A DNA stretch of 47,173 nucleotides, taken from the NCBI GenBank assembly GCA_012840395.1, contig DULL01000070.1:1-47173 (forward strand), written 5' to 3'. Every line of letters starts with the position of its first letter. Positions within the stretch are counted from its first letter, which is position 1. This stretch comes from Clostridiaceae bacterium. GTDB lineage: Bacteria; Bacillota; Clostridia; Acetivibrionales; DULL01. The notes under the pieces are model-generated. The model saw only the letters and a program-made list of their open reading frames with translations. It made no database searches and was not told the origin of the DNA. Both the position numbers and the translations under genes were made by a program. Shown here piece by piece: positions 17,303 to 25,860 of this stretch.

Positions 17303-18292
17303 ATGAAGAAGCGTAAAGTAATTCTGGATGTTGATACAGGCAGTGACGACGCAGTTGCAATAATGTCGGCATTATTATGCGAGGAACTGGAGGTTTTGGG
17401 GATTACCACAGTTCATGGAAATCTTCCATTACAGTATACTCTTGAAAATACTCTTCGAGTTGTAGAATTCTTAAAGTCAAATGTACCTGTTTTTGCCGGA
17501 TGCCCTTATCCCTTAGTCCAAGATCTTATTCCGGGACGCTTGTATAATACGGATGAGATAAAAAAAGAATGTATAATTGATGGAAAGGTTGTGGCGGTTC
17601 ATGAAAAGGAACTGCCGCTGCCTAAGGCAACTATAAAACCGCAAAAAGAGCATGCCTGTTCCTGGATTCTACGTACTCTAAAGGAAAGTAAAGAAAATAT
17701 TACTCTGATTCCGGTGGGAGCTATGACTAATATTGCGACGGTGCTGCGCATGGACCCGTCAGTGTCGGAGCGTATTGAGGAGATTATCTGTATGGGTGGG
17801 GGTGTAAATGTACATAACAGGTCTTTCCGCTCGGAAACCAATTTTTTCAACGATCCTGAGGCAGCAAAGATTATGCTAGATTCGGGAATTAAGACGGTTA
17901 TAGTGACCCTTGATGCAACTCATAGCTCATGGTTCGGTTATGAAGAGGTTGAAAAATTACGTGAAATTAATAATCCAGCTGCTAATTTTGCGGCAGACAT
18001 GCTTTATCACCGTATTTATGCGGCAAATCTTACAGGGGCGCGCAAAGAACCAAAAAGTGCATTGCATGATGTGCTGGCTGTGTGTGCTGCAATTGATATA
18101 AGTATATTAACGGATTTGCGACATGAAACCTGTGATATCGATATAGCGGGGGGAGTATCAACAGGAGCTTTAATGGTATCATCACGGTATAAGTACAGCA
18201 AACCCGAAAAACCTACCTGGGTAGCTTATGGCGCCGATGGAGAAAAGCTGTTTTCTATGTTGTGCTCGCATTTGAAGAGATTTAAAGGATAG
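17303..18292 (+). CDS. Nucleoside hydrolase (fourth family member), motifs intact
   Basis: This 329-residue paralogue of the preceding gene starts MKKRKVILDVDTGSDDAVAI, with MGGGVNVHN, NFFNDPEAA and SALHDVLAV, so all metal and catalytic positions are present. Start ATG 17303 has AAGGGGA 8 nt upstream; an in-frame ATG at 17228 lies inside the tandem repeat and would only add repeat-encoded residues. It is about 90 bp from its neighbour and on the same strand. Retention of two active near-duplicates suggests divergence in nucleoside preference; that is inference. Confidence 0.9.
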   Translation: MKKRKVILDVDTGSDDAVAIMSALLCEELEVLGITTVHGNLPLQYTLENTLRVVEFLKSNVPVFAGCPYPLVQDLIPGRLYNTDEIKKECIIDGKVVAVHEKELPLPKATIKPQKEHACSWILRTLKESKENITLIPVGAMTNIATVLRMDPSVSERIEEIICMGGGVNVHNRSFRSETNFFNDPEAAKIMLDSGIKTVIVTLDATHSSWFGYEEVEKLREINNPAANFAADMLYHRIYAANLTGARKEPKSALHDVLAVCAAIDISILTDLRHETCDIDIAGGVSTGALMVSSRYKYSKPEKPTWVAYGADGEKLFSMLCSHLKRFKG

Positions 18293-18296
18293 GGAG

Positions 18297-18358
18297 GTTT
18301 AAGGACTTTAAAGGACTTTTAAGGACATAAGGTATTTAGAGGATATAAGGTATTTAGG
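18297..18358. repeat. Short tandem repeats after the last nucleoside hydrolase
   Basis: TTTAAGGAC-like units occur three times (18297-18327) followed by two copies of ATAAGGTATTTAG about 18 bp apart. Purine-rich and directly after the stop codon, like the arrays after the aminotransferase and third hydrolase genes. Confidence 0.6.
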
Positions 18359-18551
18359 GCTTGGCTTTGCTTAACTTGGTTTTCTTTTATAGTGCCAGGT
18401 CCTTTTTATTTTTGTCTTTATATAAAATTAAGATTTTTTTTGAATTCATGAACTGTTACTTTTAGATTTATAAGCCGATATATTTTATAGAAAAAAGCTA
18501 AGGTTGATTATCCCTAATATAGTCATATCTTTGAAAGGAACCGTTAGTGAG

Positions 18552-19838
18552 ATGGAGAATAAAACTCTGTTGAATGAACTTAGTGATTTAACAGTTAAAA
18601 TAAGCAATGATGTCGGTAAAGAATTCTTGCTTTCTGGCGAACAATTATTTTCTAATGTAAGAGATAGATTCTTAGAATTCAGCAGAGAAACAATGTACAC
18701 CATCAGACAGTTTGAAGAAAGCGTGCGGGAATCTGTTAATGCCTTGCAGATAGTGTCAGCTGAGGTGGAGAAATTCAAGAATAATGTTAATGAAATAATC
18801 AGAAATATTGGAAACAGAAATTTAGAAAGTAGGGATGTAGAAAGCAGGGAAATAGAAAACAGTTATTTTAAAAGCGGAGATGTAGAATACGGAAAAGTAA
18901 ATAACAGGGATATAGGCAAGGATCTATTTGGAAACAAAGATTTAGTAGGGAACAAGAATTTAGCAGGAAACAGGGATTTAGTAGGAAACAGGGATTTGGA
19001 AAACAAAAATGCTGAAAACAGGAATGCAGGAGACACGAAAGCAGAAGACTGGAATTCAGGAAACAGGAATTTAGAAATCAGAAATACAGGAAACAGGAAT
19101 ATAGAAGCTGCAAGTATAAAAAACATTAACATTGAAAAAAGAAACATTGATAATAGAATTGATAATAGAACTATTGAAAATAGTGATGCCATATTAATTT
19201 ATAATTCTGGAACCATTTCTGAGGATACCGGCCTTGATATTGTTGATTTGATGAGCGGATTAATGAAAAAAGCTGAATTTCTTGATAAAAAAGCCACGGA
19301 TTTGGAAAGCAATTCAAAAGAGCTATGGAACAAAGCAAATAAGTTCATGGAAGTGTTTATAAGGCAGAAAAACCAGTTTTATACCGTAGTTAATAATATG
19401 AATAAAAAACTTCCGGATGTGGCAAAGGAAGTTAATAAGATGAATGAACAGCTAAATAGAATATATAAAAATTCATTTTCTATTTTGGAAAGCCTTGAGA
19501 ATAACGACAGAATAATAAAAAATATTAAAACACTGCTAAATGATTCAGTTGAGAAAATGACTCTTTTCCTTCCTCAGAATATAAAATATCGGAAAAACCT
19601 ATCTTATAAAACTGAAGCAGAAAGTGAAGAATATTTCAATATAGCTGATAGTAAAATTACCGATATAAAAGATTTAAGCATGCTTAATTTGAAAGACTTA
19701 AGTACGATAAAAATGAAAAATTACACAGAAGAGTTTTCAAATCAAGAAAAGAAAGTACGTAAGAAGCTTATATTATTGTATATAATTTATATTCTGGCAT
19801 TTGCTATTCTTTGTGTTCTTTTGTTGAACAAGTCATGA
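18552..19838 (+). CDS. Coiled-coil, C-terminally membrane-anchored protein with pentapeptide-period repeats
   Basis: This 428-residue protein was not assigned to a known family. Residues 1-85 and about 225-385 are predicted coiled-coil-like helices rich in Lys, Glu and Asn. Between them (about 87-215) lies a low-complexity tract of roughly 24 five- or six-residue units of the form N-R/K-N/D-L/I/V-E/G. The last 22 residues (LILLYIIYILAFAILCVLLL) form a single membrane anchor, so most of the protein would face the cytoplasm. ATG 18552 follows AAAGGAA; TTG 18504 is an upstream alternative. It stands alone between the nucleoside genes and a gene remnant. A structural or scaffold role is possible. 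Confidence 0.75.
   Translation: MENKTLLNELSDLTVKISNDVGKEFLLSGEQLFSNVRDRFLEFSRETMYTIRQFEESVRESVNALQIVSAEVEKFKNNVNEIIRNIGNRNLESRDVESREIENSYFKSGDVEYGKVNNRDIGKDLFGNKDLVGNKNLAGNRDLVGNRDLENKNAENRNAGDTKAEDWNSGNRNLEIRNTGNRNIEAASIKNINIEKRNIDNRIDNRTIENSDAILIYNSGTISEDTGLDIVDLMSGLMKKAEFLDKKATDLESNSKELWNKANKFMEVFIRQKNQFYTVVNNMNKKLPDVAKEVNKMNEQLNRIYKNSFSILESLENNDRIIKNIKTLLNDSVEKMTLFLPQNIKYRKNLSYKTEAESEEYFNIADSKITDIKDLSMLNLKDLSTIKMKNYTEEFSNQEKKVRKKLILLYIIYILAFAILCVLLLNKS
18810..19185 (+). repeat. Degenerate 15-18-bp tandem repeats inside the coiled-coil protein gene
   Basis: Units resemble GGAAACAGGGATTTAGTA or the 15-bp form GAAAACAGGAATGCA. Both lengths are multiples of three, so the frame is kept through about 24 copies. 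The clearest run is 18928-19000, where four 18-bp copies are nearly identical; flanking copies are more diverged, suggesting recent expansion at the centre. Confidence 0.75.
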
Positions 19839-19938
19839 ATTGATGATTGCCTAAAATAAATATGCTTATAACAAAGTATAAACTAATAATATGTGCTTAT
19901 TACATATCTATATGCATTAAAAATGTTGGTTATTTTTC

Positions 19939-20115
19939 AAATGAGCAGAATGAAGTGTATATAGTATTAATAAGAAATGATTCAGATTTGAAAAAAGTAC
20001 TTGAATGGCTTTCGGTAGAAACGGAAAAATCTGATTTACATGGAAGATTTTGAGTATCCATCTGCCTGTGCATTTACAAATCCAAATGGTGTTATAAAAA
20101 TATTCTATCAATAAA
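19939..20115 (+). pseudogene. Small frameshifted gene remnant, family unknown
   Basis: One frame reads EQNEVYIVLIRNDSDLKKVL, then EWLSVETEKSDL, and ends at TGA 20051-20053. An overlapping frame from ATG 20039 reads MEDFEYPSACAFTNPNGVIK then IFYQ and stops at about 20115. Both halves look protein-like and join if one base is gained or lost near 20036. No start with a good ribosome site is visible. I do not recognise the family. Confidence 0.35.
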
Positions 20116-20165
20116 TTCATATAAATAACAAAAAACTACATGAATTCTTAATGATTACTATATGC

Positions 20166-20181
20166 AATTATTATAATCATT
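20166..20181. promoter_or_regulatory. Candidate ROK operator, site A (MFS/IolE operon)
   Basis: AATTATTATAATCATT matches the perfect palindrome AATTATTATAATAATT at 15 of 16 positions. It lies about 140 bp before the MFS start. Similar sites precede the ROK, SIS and second binding-protein genes. Confidence 0.5.
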
Positions 20182-20219
20182 ATTAAAATAGGTAAAATTA
20201 TGCATTTTAGTTGATAAAG

Positions 20220-20247
20220 TACATTGAGTTTATTTCTAAACATGTCA
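20220..20247. promoter_or_regulatory. Bipartite motif TACATTGAGTTTA-N9-ATGTCA (copy 1)
   Basis: TACATTGAGTTTA at 20220-20232 and ATGTCA at 20242-20247 recur with identical spacing at 34390-34417. The copy ends 72 bp before the MFS start. It may be an activator site or part of a shared promoter; no clean sigma-A promoter is seen over it. Confidence 0.5.
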
Positions 20248-20319
20248 AAATGTTTATAGAGATGAATTAATGCACAATGGAAATTATTCTATTTCGTTAG
20301 TAAAGATCGGGAGAAACAT

Positions 20320-21528
20320 ATGAAAAATATTAAAGAAGTTAATCTACGAATTGCAATTTTACAGGGCACATATAATTCTATGACCTGTGTAAGTATTGTA
20401 TATTTTGTACAAGCTTTTCAAAGGTTTGGGATCGATAAGTTAACAATAGGGATTATAATGATGCTTTCAAATATTGTCGCAGCTGTTATGCAGCCATTTT
20501 GGGGGTATTTATGTGATAAAATTGGGAATCCAAGAAAAATTATCATTTCATGCTGCATTGTTGGTGGCATTTTGTATTTTGGTCTTATTTATTCCGGAGG
20601 CAATATTATTATTATTACTCTTGCAGCCATGGGTGTGTTTGCCACTTATCATCCAATGATGCATTTGCTAGACTCTTGGGTTACAAAGCTTATAGTAGAA
20701 GGATATAAAATTAATTATGGAGCTACTAGAAGCGGTGGCTCAGTATCATATGCACTAACAGCAGCAATTTTTGGAGTGGCTGTAACAAGATTTGGAATGT
20801 TTATAGCACCTTATGTTTTTACTGGATTATGTCTGATATTCTGTATAGTTGCAATAAAAGTTCCAAATCCTATTACTCATGTACAAAATAAGGGAAAAAT
20901 ATCTCCATCTTCTAGTATTAGTTATCTAGTAAAAAATAATGCTTACATTATCTTTATGGTTGCCTATTTTCTTACTACTCTAACACATTCGTCCAATAAT
21001 ACTTTCTATTCTGTTCTTGTTTTTGAAATGGGAGGTAACGAGACTCATGTTGGCATAGGTTTGTTTATTTCAGCAATTGTAGAGATACCTGGATTAGTTT
21101 TTTATAATAGTTTTCGCAAGAAAACAGGTATGAAAACAAATAATGTATTGGCAACAGCAATGTTCTTTTATTTCTTGAAGTGTCTTATGATGGCGTTATC
21201 ACCAAATATTGGTTTTATTATGATAGCAAATACCTTACAGGCTGTTTCTTTTGCGATTTTCATGCCTGCTATGATAGAGTATCTTATTGAAAATGTTGAC
21301 AAGACGTTTTTATCTACTGCACAAATGTTTCTTATTGCCATAGGAGTAAGTATGGGTTCTATTCTGAGCAATCCAATTAGTGGGGCCTTGGCAGAAAATA
21401 TAGGTACTAAAACTATGCTTAAAATAATGTCTCTTTTTTCTCTGTTTGGAATGGTGCTAATGATATTAAGCCCGGTTATAATACGAAAGTCAACACAACA
21501 TAAAGATAATAGGCAGTTGTATATATAA
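20320..21528 (+). CDS. MFS transporter, 12 membrane segments
   Basis: This 402-residue membrane protein has twelve hydrophobic segments and the MFS loop motif after TM2 (WGYLCDKIGNPRKI near residues 65-78). TM1-2 (LQGTYNSMTCVSIVYFVQAF) and the short loops resemble the sugar or nucleoside proton symporter branch (LacY/NupG-like). Start ATG 20320 has CGGGAGA upstream. It is followed 44 bp later by an IolE-like gene with its own ribosome site, so the pair likely form one operon for uptake and breakdown of a sugar or cyclitol. Substrate not determinable. Confidence 0.85.
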   Translation: MKNIKEVNLRIAILQGTYNSMTCVSIVYFVQAFQRFGIDKLTIGIIMMLSNIVAAVMQPFWGYLCDKIGNPRKIIISCCIVGGILYFGLIYSGGNIIIITLAAMGVFATYHPMMHLLDSWVTKLIVEGYKINYGATRSGGSVSYALTAAIFGVAVTRFGMFIAPYVFTGLCLIFCIVAIKVPNPITHVQNKGKISPSSSISYLVKNNAYIIFMVAYFLTTLTHSSNNTFYSVLVFEMGGNETHVGIGLFISAIVEIPGLVFYNSFRKKTGMKTNNVLATAMFFYFLKCLMMALSPNIGFIMIANTLQAVSFAIFMPAMIEYLIENVDKTFLSTAQMFLIAIGVSMGSILSNPISGALAENIGTKTMLKIMSLFSLFGMVLMILSPVIIRKSTQHKDNRQLYI

Positions 21529-21572
21529 GTTGGTAATAAAAAATAAATACTATTCATAGAGGGGGATTAACA

Positions 21573-22454
21573 ATGAAAGTAGAAATTGCAACATGTCCAT
21601 GTTCGTGGGGAGTCTTCTGGCCTGACGGTTCTCCATCCGGTGTTCCATACAATGTTTTCCTTGATCAAGCAGCAGAAGCCGGATATATAGGCATTGAGCT
21701 TGGCCCGGTAGGTTATTTGCCTACTGACCCAAAGATACTGAAATATGAACTGTCAAGTAGAGGGCTTATAGCACGAGCAGGAACTGCGTGTTATAAAATT
21801 GATGAGATGAGAAGTTTTGAAGATGTTAGGGATGCAGCTATTGATCTGTGCGCGAGGCTTAAAGCCTTTGATGTTAAGTACCTTGTAATGATGGATGAGT
21901 CTCCATTAGGAAGAGATCCTCAGCGAAAAAAAGAAGCTGATCCTGAAAGAATACTAAAGAACTATAATATAATTGGCGAATATGTTAAGTTTGCCAAAGA
22001 TAATTATGATGTAACAGTTGTATATCATCCACATGCCCGTTCTATTGTAGAAACAGAAGAAGAAATCTTAAAATTAATGGATATTACAGGATGTATGCTT
22101 TGTTTTGATACTGGACATCACCAGCTCGTAAATGGAAAGCCGGAAAAAGGCGACCGCTGTGCAATTGACTTTTTCTTAAAATACCACGAAAGAATTCCGT
22201 TTTTACATTTTAAAAATGTAAATGGGGAAGCCATGAAGGAAAGACTTGTTAATCCGGCATCAAAGATTCAAGCTTTTTGCCCGCTGGAGGAAGGTATTAT
22301 AGATTTTGTGGATTTTAAAAAGGCTCTTGAAAGTGTGAATTTTAATGGCATTGGTGTAGTTGAACAAGATATGGCTCATGCTCCTGCTGAAGAAAGCCTA
22401 AAGTTGTCTAAGAAAAATAGAGAGTTTTTAATGAGAGTGGGTATAGTTAAATAG
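21573..22454 (+). CDS. iolE: IolE-like sugar isomerase/dehydratase (TIM barrel)
   Basis: This 293-residue protein begins with the IolE-type signature ATCPCSWGVFWPDG (residues 6-19) and is a xylose-isomerase-like TIM barrel: YHPHARSIVE, CFDTGHHQ and LHFKNV are metal and substrate segments and VVEQDM near the C-terminus supplies a metal-ligand Glu. IolE dehydrates 2-keto-myo-inositol to the trihydroxycyclohexane-dione acted on by IolD, which is encoded at 43891. Start ATG 21573 follows GAGGGGG. The enzyme is far from the other iol genes but shares regulatory motifs with their operon. A related sugar-epimerase role is possible. Confidence 0.8.
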   Translation: MKVEIATCPCSWGVFWPDGSPSGVPYNVFLDQAAEAGYIGIELGPVGYLPTDPKILKYELSSRGLIARAGTACYKIDEMRSFEDVRDAAIDLCARLKAFDVKYLVMMDESPLGRDPQRKKEADPERILKNYNIIGEYVKFAKDNYDVTVVYHPHARSIVETEEEILKLMDITGCMLCFDTGHHQLVNGKPEKGDRCAIDFFLKYHERIPFLHFKNVNGEAMKERLVNPASKIQAFCPLEEGIIDFVDFKKALESVNFNGIGVVEQDMAHAPAEESLKLSKKNREFLMRVGIVK

Positions 22455-22464
22455 TTTATAGTAT

Positions 22465-24255
22465 TTATGATAATTTCTCATTTTTGCCTTTATCAATTGG
22501 AAGGTTGATAAGTACTTCGGTTCCGACGTTAGGCGTACTCTTAATATGGATACAATATTGATAGCCATATAAAAGTTGTAGCCGCTTACTTATATTGTTT
22601 AGGGCTATATGTGTATGCTTAGCGTCGGTACTTCTATTCTGTTTTCTGTAAGATGAAATTTCTTTAATGTTTTCTACCAAGAAACCTATCCCGTTATCTA
22701 CCACTTTTATGTAAACCTCATCTATTTCTTCCCAAATCATAATTGAAACTTGTCCTTCATCTCTCTTTTTCTCCAGACCATGTATTATACTATTTTCAAC
22801 AATTGGTTGTATAATTAAGGGGGGAATATAATATTGTAGGATTTCATCGCTTTCTATTGATATTTGATAGTTTAAACGATTTCCGAAGCGTATTTTTTGC
22901 AGTTTAAGATAAAAGGAAACATACTCTAGTTCTTCTTTGATAAGTATTTTATTTCTGCCGCTAAAATTATTTGATGCAAAGATCAGCATTTGAAGATTAT
23001 CTATAATGTTTTTCAATCCTAAATATTTCTTTTTATCAATCATGGAACTAATTGCTTTTAATACATCACATATAAAATCCCAGTCTAGTTGATTTTGAAG
23101 AAGAGAGATTTGTGATTCATTATTTTTTAATCTTTTTTCATAAACTTCATATATAAGAAGTTCAAGTTTGTCAGCCATTTTATTATAGGCTATTGATAGT
23201 TCGTTGAATTCATTATAATGCTTTGGTGGCATGCGTACAGAAAAATTACTTTTTGTACATTGGTTTAGACTAAAAATTAAATTGCTTAGTGGAATAGTTA
23301 TTATTTTAGAAAAGAATATTCCAATAAAAACACCTAAAAAACATATAACTATAATAAAACTGTAAAATAGAGCAATTGTGCGGTTATAATTATGAAAGAT
23401 TATATTCTTGCTAGCTACAAGTGTAACTGACAAATTCATTTTAGGTATTTGCTCTGTTATGATAATATAGTTTTCATCAATTGGCTGATAATCTTGTAAA
23501 TTTAATAAAAACTTGCCATCAAATACATAATTCGAATTAGATTCCATAGGTGCATTACTGAAAAAAAATGATTTATTTGTTGAGTCATAAAGATAAAGAT
23601 GATAGTTATTGAATTCTTGTGAATTATTTGAAAAGTTTAGTAGTGCATGGGGATTCATTTTTATAATTATCTTTCCATGTTTTTTAAAATCACTTATATT
23701 AACTAGATCGTGAATAAAGTACAGGTATTTGCTATTATTAGGAGATACGATATGATAAACGTCTTTTGAGTCTTTATACTGAGAGTAAATATTTTTATAA
23801 TCATCGCTAATAGGTGAATAATTATCATATCCTAAGACAGATACGTATTCGTCCTCATTAACAAATACAAAGGCTCCATTAATAAAGTGATTCTCAAAGG
23901 AGACGTTTTTATTAACGTTATTCAAAATAAAATTCCTCGTAGAAGTCAAATCCTCAGATGTAATAAGACCTCCAGAACTAAGTTTTTCTATGACTTCATT
24001 TGATGAATGCAGAACATATATAATATTAAAAGCATCTTCAAAGCGTCCTTTGATGTGTTCTGAATAATTGGCCATATAAAAAACTGCATTCTCATATAAA
24101 CTTGCTTCAAAATGTTTTCGAAATAAAAATTTAAAGAAGATAAAAGAAGTAAAGATAGGAATAATAATAGATAAAATAATAAGAATACATAATGCAGTAC
24201 GTATAGATATTTGATAATTTTTATTTAAGGATATTTTCTTTGCTGCATTGAACAT
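22465..24255 (-). CDS. YesM-like histidine kinase lacking the phosphoacceptor His (ATPase intact)
   Basis: This 596-residue membrane protein has TM1 near 19-43, an extracellular sensor to about 290, TM2 near 295-318 and HAMP. Where family members read NPHFLYN it reads DWDFICD (391-397): Asp393 replaces the His that is phosphorylated. The ATP-binding domain is complete: N-box LIIQPIVENSIIHG (Asn488, His492), G-box VVDNGIGF (Asp520) and GTEVLINLP at the end. It could bind and use ATP but not phosphorylate itself on the usual His. Start ATG 24255 has AAGGAG 8 nt upstream, 15 bp after the response regulator. The kinase upstream in this operon has the opposite defect. Confidence 0.9.
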   Translation of the reverse strand: MFNAAKKISLNKNYQISIRTALCILIILSIIIPIFTSFIFFKFLFRKHFEASLYENAVFYMANYSEHIKGRFEDAFNIIYVLHSSNEVIEKLSSGGLITSEDLTSTRNFILNNVNKNVSFENHFINGAFVFVNEDEYVSVLGYDNYSPISDDYKNIYSQYKDSKDVYHIVSPNNSKYLYFIHDLVNISDFKKHGKIIIKMNPHALLNFSNNSQEFNNYHLYLYDSTNKSFFFSNAPMESNSNYVFDGKFLLNLQDYQPIDENYIIITEQIPKMNLSVTLVASKNIIFHNYNRTIALFYSFIIVICFLGVFIGIFFSKIITIPLSNLIFSLNQCTKSNFSVRMPPKHYNEFNELSIAYNKMADKLELLIYEVYEKRLKNNESQISLLQNQLDWDFICDVLKAISSMIDKKKYLGLKNIIDNLQMLIFASNNFSGRNKILIKEELEYVSFYLKLQKIRFGNRLNYQISIESDEILQYYIPPLIIQPIVENSIIHGLEKKRDEGQVSIMIWEEIDEVYIKVVDNGIGFLVENIKEISSYRKQNRSTDAKHTHIALNNISKRLQLLYGYQYCIHIKSTPNVGTEVLINLPIDKGKNEKLS

Positions 24256-24270
24256 GAATGATACTCCTTG

Positions 24271-25860
24271 TTATGCGTTATTTCGGTATTCTTTAGGTGT
24301 TAAGCCTGTATGGTTTTTAAAGATTTTTGAAAAATATACTGGATCACTTATTCCAACTTTTTCAGCTATTTCATATGTTTTCATATTCGTTTTTTTAAGT
24401 AGTGCTTTTGCCTTTTCAAGTCTCATTGTCTGAATAAAATATGATAAATTGTAACCGGTTTCTTTTTTATAAATACGGCTCAAATGACCGCTGGATACAT
24501 GTACTTTGGATGCAAGTTTTTCAAGAGACAAATCTTCAGATAGATGGCTTTTTATGTAAATTTCTATTTCTTGAATTATTTTTAGCTTGTTAGTACTTTG
24601 GTTATTAATATCCGAGAAGATATTTTTTATCATTTGTATGATTATTTTCTCGATTTTTTCTGGGCTATTGCTGAACAAAATTTCATGTAGGTGATGATCT
24701 TTTTGTAGTTCTATATATTTATCAAAAAAGCCATGATCCCAATATTTACTTACACATAGACTGCTGATAAAAAAAGCAATCTCATGAATGGTATTTAGGG
24801 GATATTTATTAACTACAGCCGTTCTAAATATGATATTTATTAGTTTTATTGTAGCGTCATAATCATGATCATCAAGTTTGTTTCTTAATTCACTAAGCGA
24901 ATCATTTATGTCTTCAAGACCTGAGGGCTTAAGCTGTTCAAGCTGAGAGTAACGAATAATATTTGCCATAGAAAGATGCTGTGAATATTGAAAGGCAGCA
25001 ACTACTTCTTTTTTGGCTTGAGTTATTTCAGATAAATGTTCATGAATGTTGCTTATTGCTACAGTCACTGAAAAATCAGAAAGATTGTAAACCATCTGTG
25101 ATAACTCTGAACATCGATTTAAAATAATATCAAAAAAATTGCTACTTGCATTGTCTGCTGGAATTATAAGATAGAGAGTCATTTTTATTCCATGGACTAA
25201 TTTTATAGGATTTAAGTCATTAAAAGATGCATCTGCAAAACTCTTTAGTTTATCAATTATTTCGAGTGGAGGACTTTCACCTTTATCTTCAATAATACTA
25301 TTTATTGCAACAAGGCAAAATCGATTAAAGGTAAAGCCTAATTTTGAAATTTTTTTTGAAATTTGATCTTGGGATATGTCATCACTATCAAATAGTTCAT
25401 GTAAAAAAATTTTTTGTTGCAATCTAGTTGTTTGCATGCTAAAAGATTTTAATCTTGAATACTCTTCTTGGCTTGTTTTTTCTTTAGAGATTTGGTATTG
25501 GATTTTTTGTATTGTCTCTATGATTTTTTGTGGAGATACAGGCTTTAGTAGATAGTCAGAAACATGCAAATCCAGAGCTTGTCTAACATATTCAAATTCT
25601 TGGTAGACAGTCAGAAGTATGACTTTGATTTGTGGGTAGCGAAATGCTAATTCTTTGCATAATTCCAGCCCATCCATACCTGGCATACGAATATCGGTAA
25701 TAACGACATCAGGGTAATTATCAGGTGTTATTTGTTCAAGAGCTTCAATTCCATCAGAAGCAACACCAAAAATGTTACAATTAATTGAAGACCAATCGAT
25801 ACATTGACATAGTCCTTTCCGGATTGCTTTTTCATCATCAACAATCATTACATTAAGCAA
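24271..25860 (-). CDS. YesN-type response regulator (REC plus AraC-type HTH)
   Basis: This 529-residue regulator has an intact receiver: VDDE at 7-10, phosphoacceptor Asp in VVITDIRMPGMDG near 55 and Lys in SDYLLKPV near 104. A roughly 270-residue linker precedes a C-terminal AraC-type DNA-binding domain (LEKLASKVHVSSGHLSRIYK, then AEKVGISDPVYFSKIFKNHT). TTG 25860 is the start because GGAGGG lies 8 nt upstream; it overlaps the stop of the upstream kinase by 8 bp. It lies between two kinases with complementary defects and is the only regulator in the operon, so it is their likely common target. Confidence 0.92.
   Translation of the reverse strand: MLNVMIVDDEKAIRKGLCQCIDWSSINCNIFGVASDGIEALEQITPDNYPDVVITDIRMPGMDGLELCKELAFRYPQIKVILLTVYQEFEYVRQALDLHVSDYLLKPVSPQKIIETIQKIQYQISKEKTSQEEYSRLKSFSMQTTRLQQKIFLHELFDSDDISQDQISKKISKLGFTFNRFCLVAINSIIEDKGESPPLEIIDKLKSFADASFNDLNPIKLVHGIKMTLYLIIPADNASSNFFDIILNRCSELSQMVYNLSDFSVTVAISNIHEHLSEITQAKKEVVAAFQYSQHLSMANIIRYSQLEQLKPSGLEDINDSLSELRNKLDDHDYDATIKLINIIFRTAVVNKYPLNTIHEIAFFISSLCVSKYWDHGFFDKYIELQKDHHLHEILFSNSPEKIEKIIIQMIKNIFSDINNQSTNKLKIIQEIEIYIKSHLSEDLSLEKLASKVHVSSGHLSRIYKKETGYNLSYFIQTMRLEKAKALLKKTNMKTYEIAEKVGISDPVYFSKIFKNHTGLTPKEYRNNA

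Larger units (their letters stand above)
19839..20319. other. Mostly non-coding stretch with a gene remnant and the MFS promoter region
   Basis: Apart from a small frameshifted remnant at about 19939-20115, this 480-bp stretch is AT-rich and non-coding. Its right half carries a 16-bp near-palindrome (20166-20181) and a bipartite motif (20220-20247), both shared with the promoter region at 34.3-34.4 kb. Confidence 0.55.

Noticed and set aside
18863-19192. Minus-strand 109-residue hydrophobic reading frame
   Set aside because: It is the antisense of the tandem-repeat region, has no ribosome site and its composition follows from the repeat.
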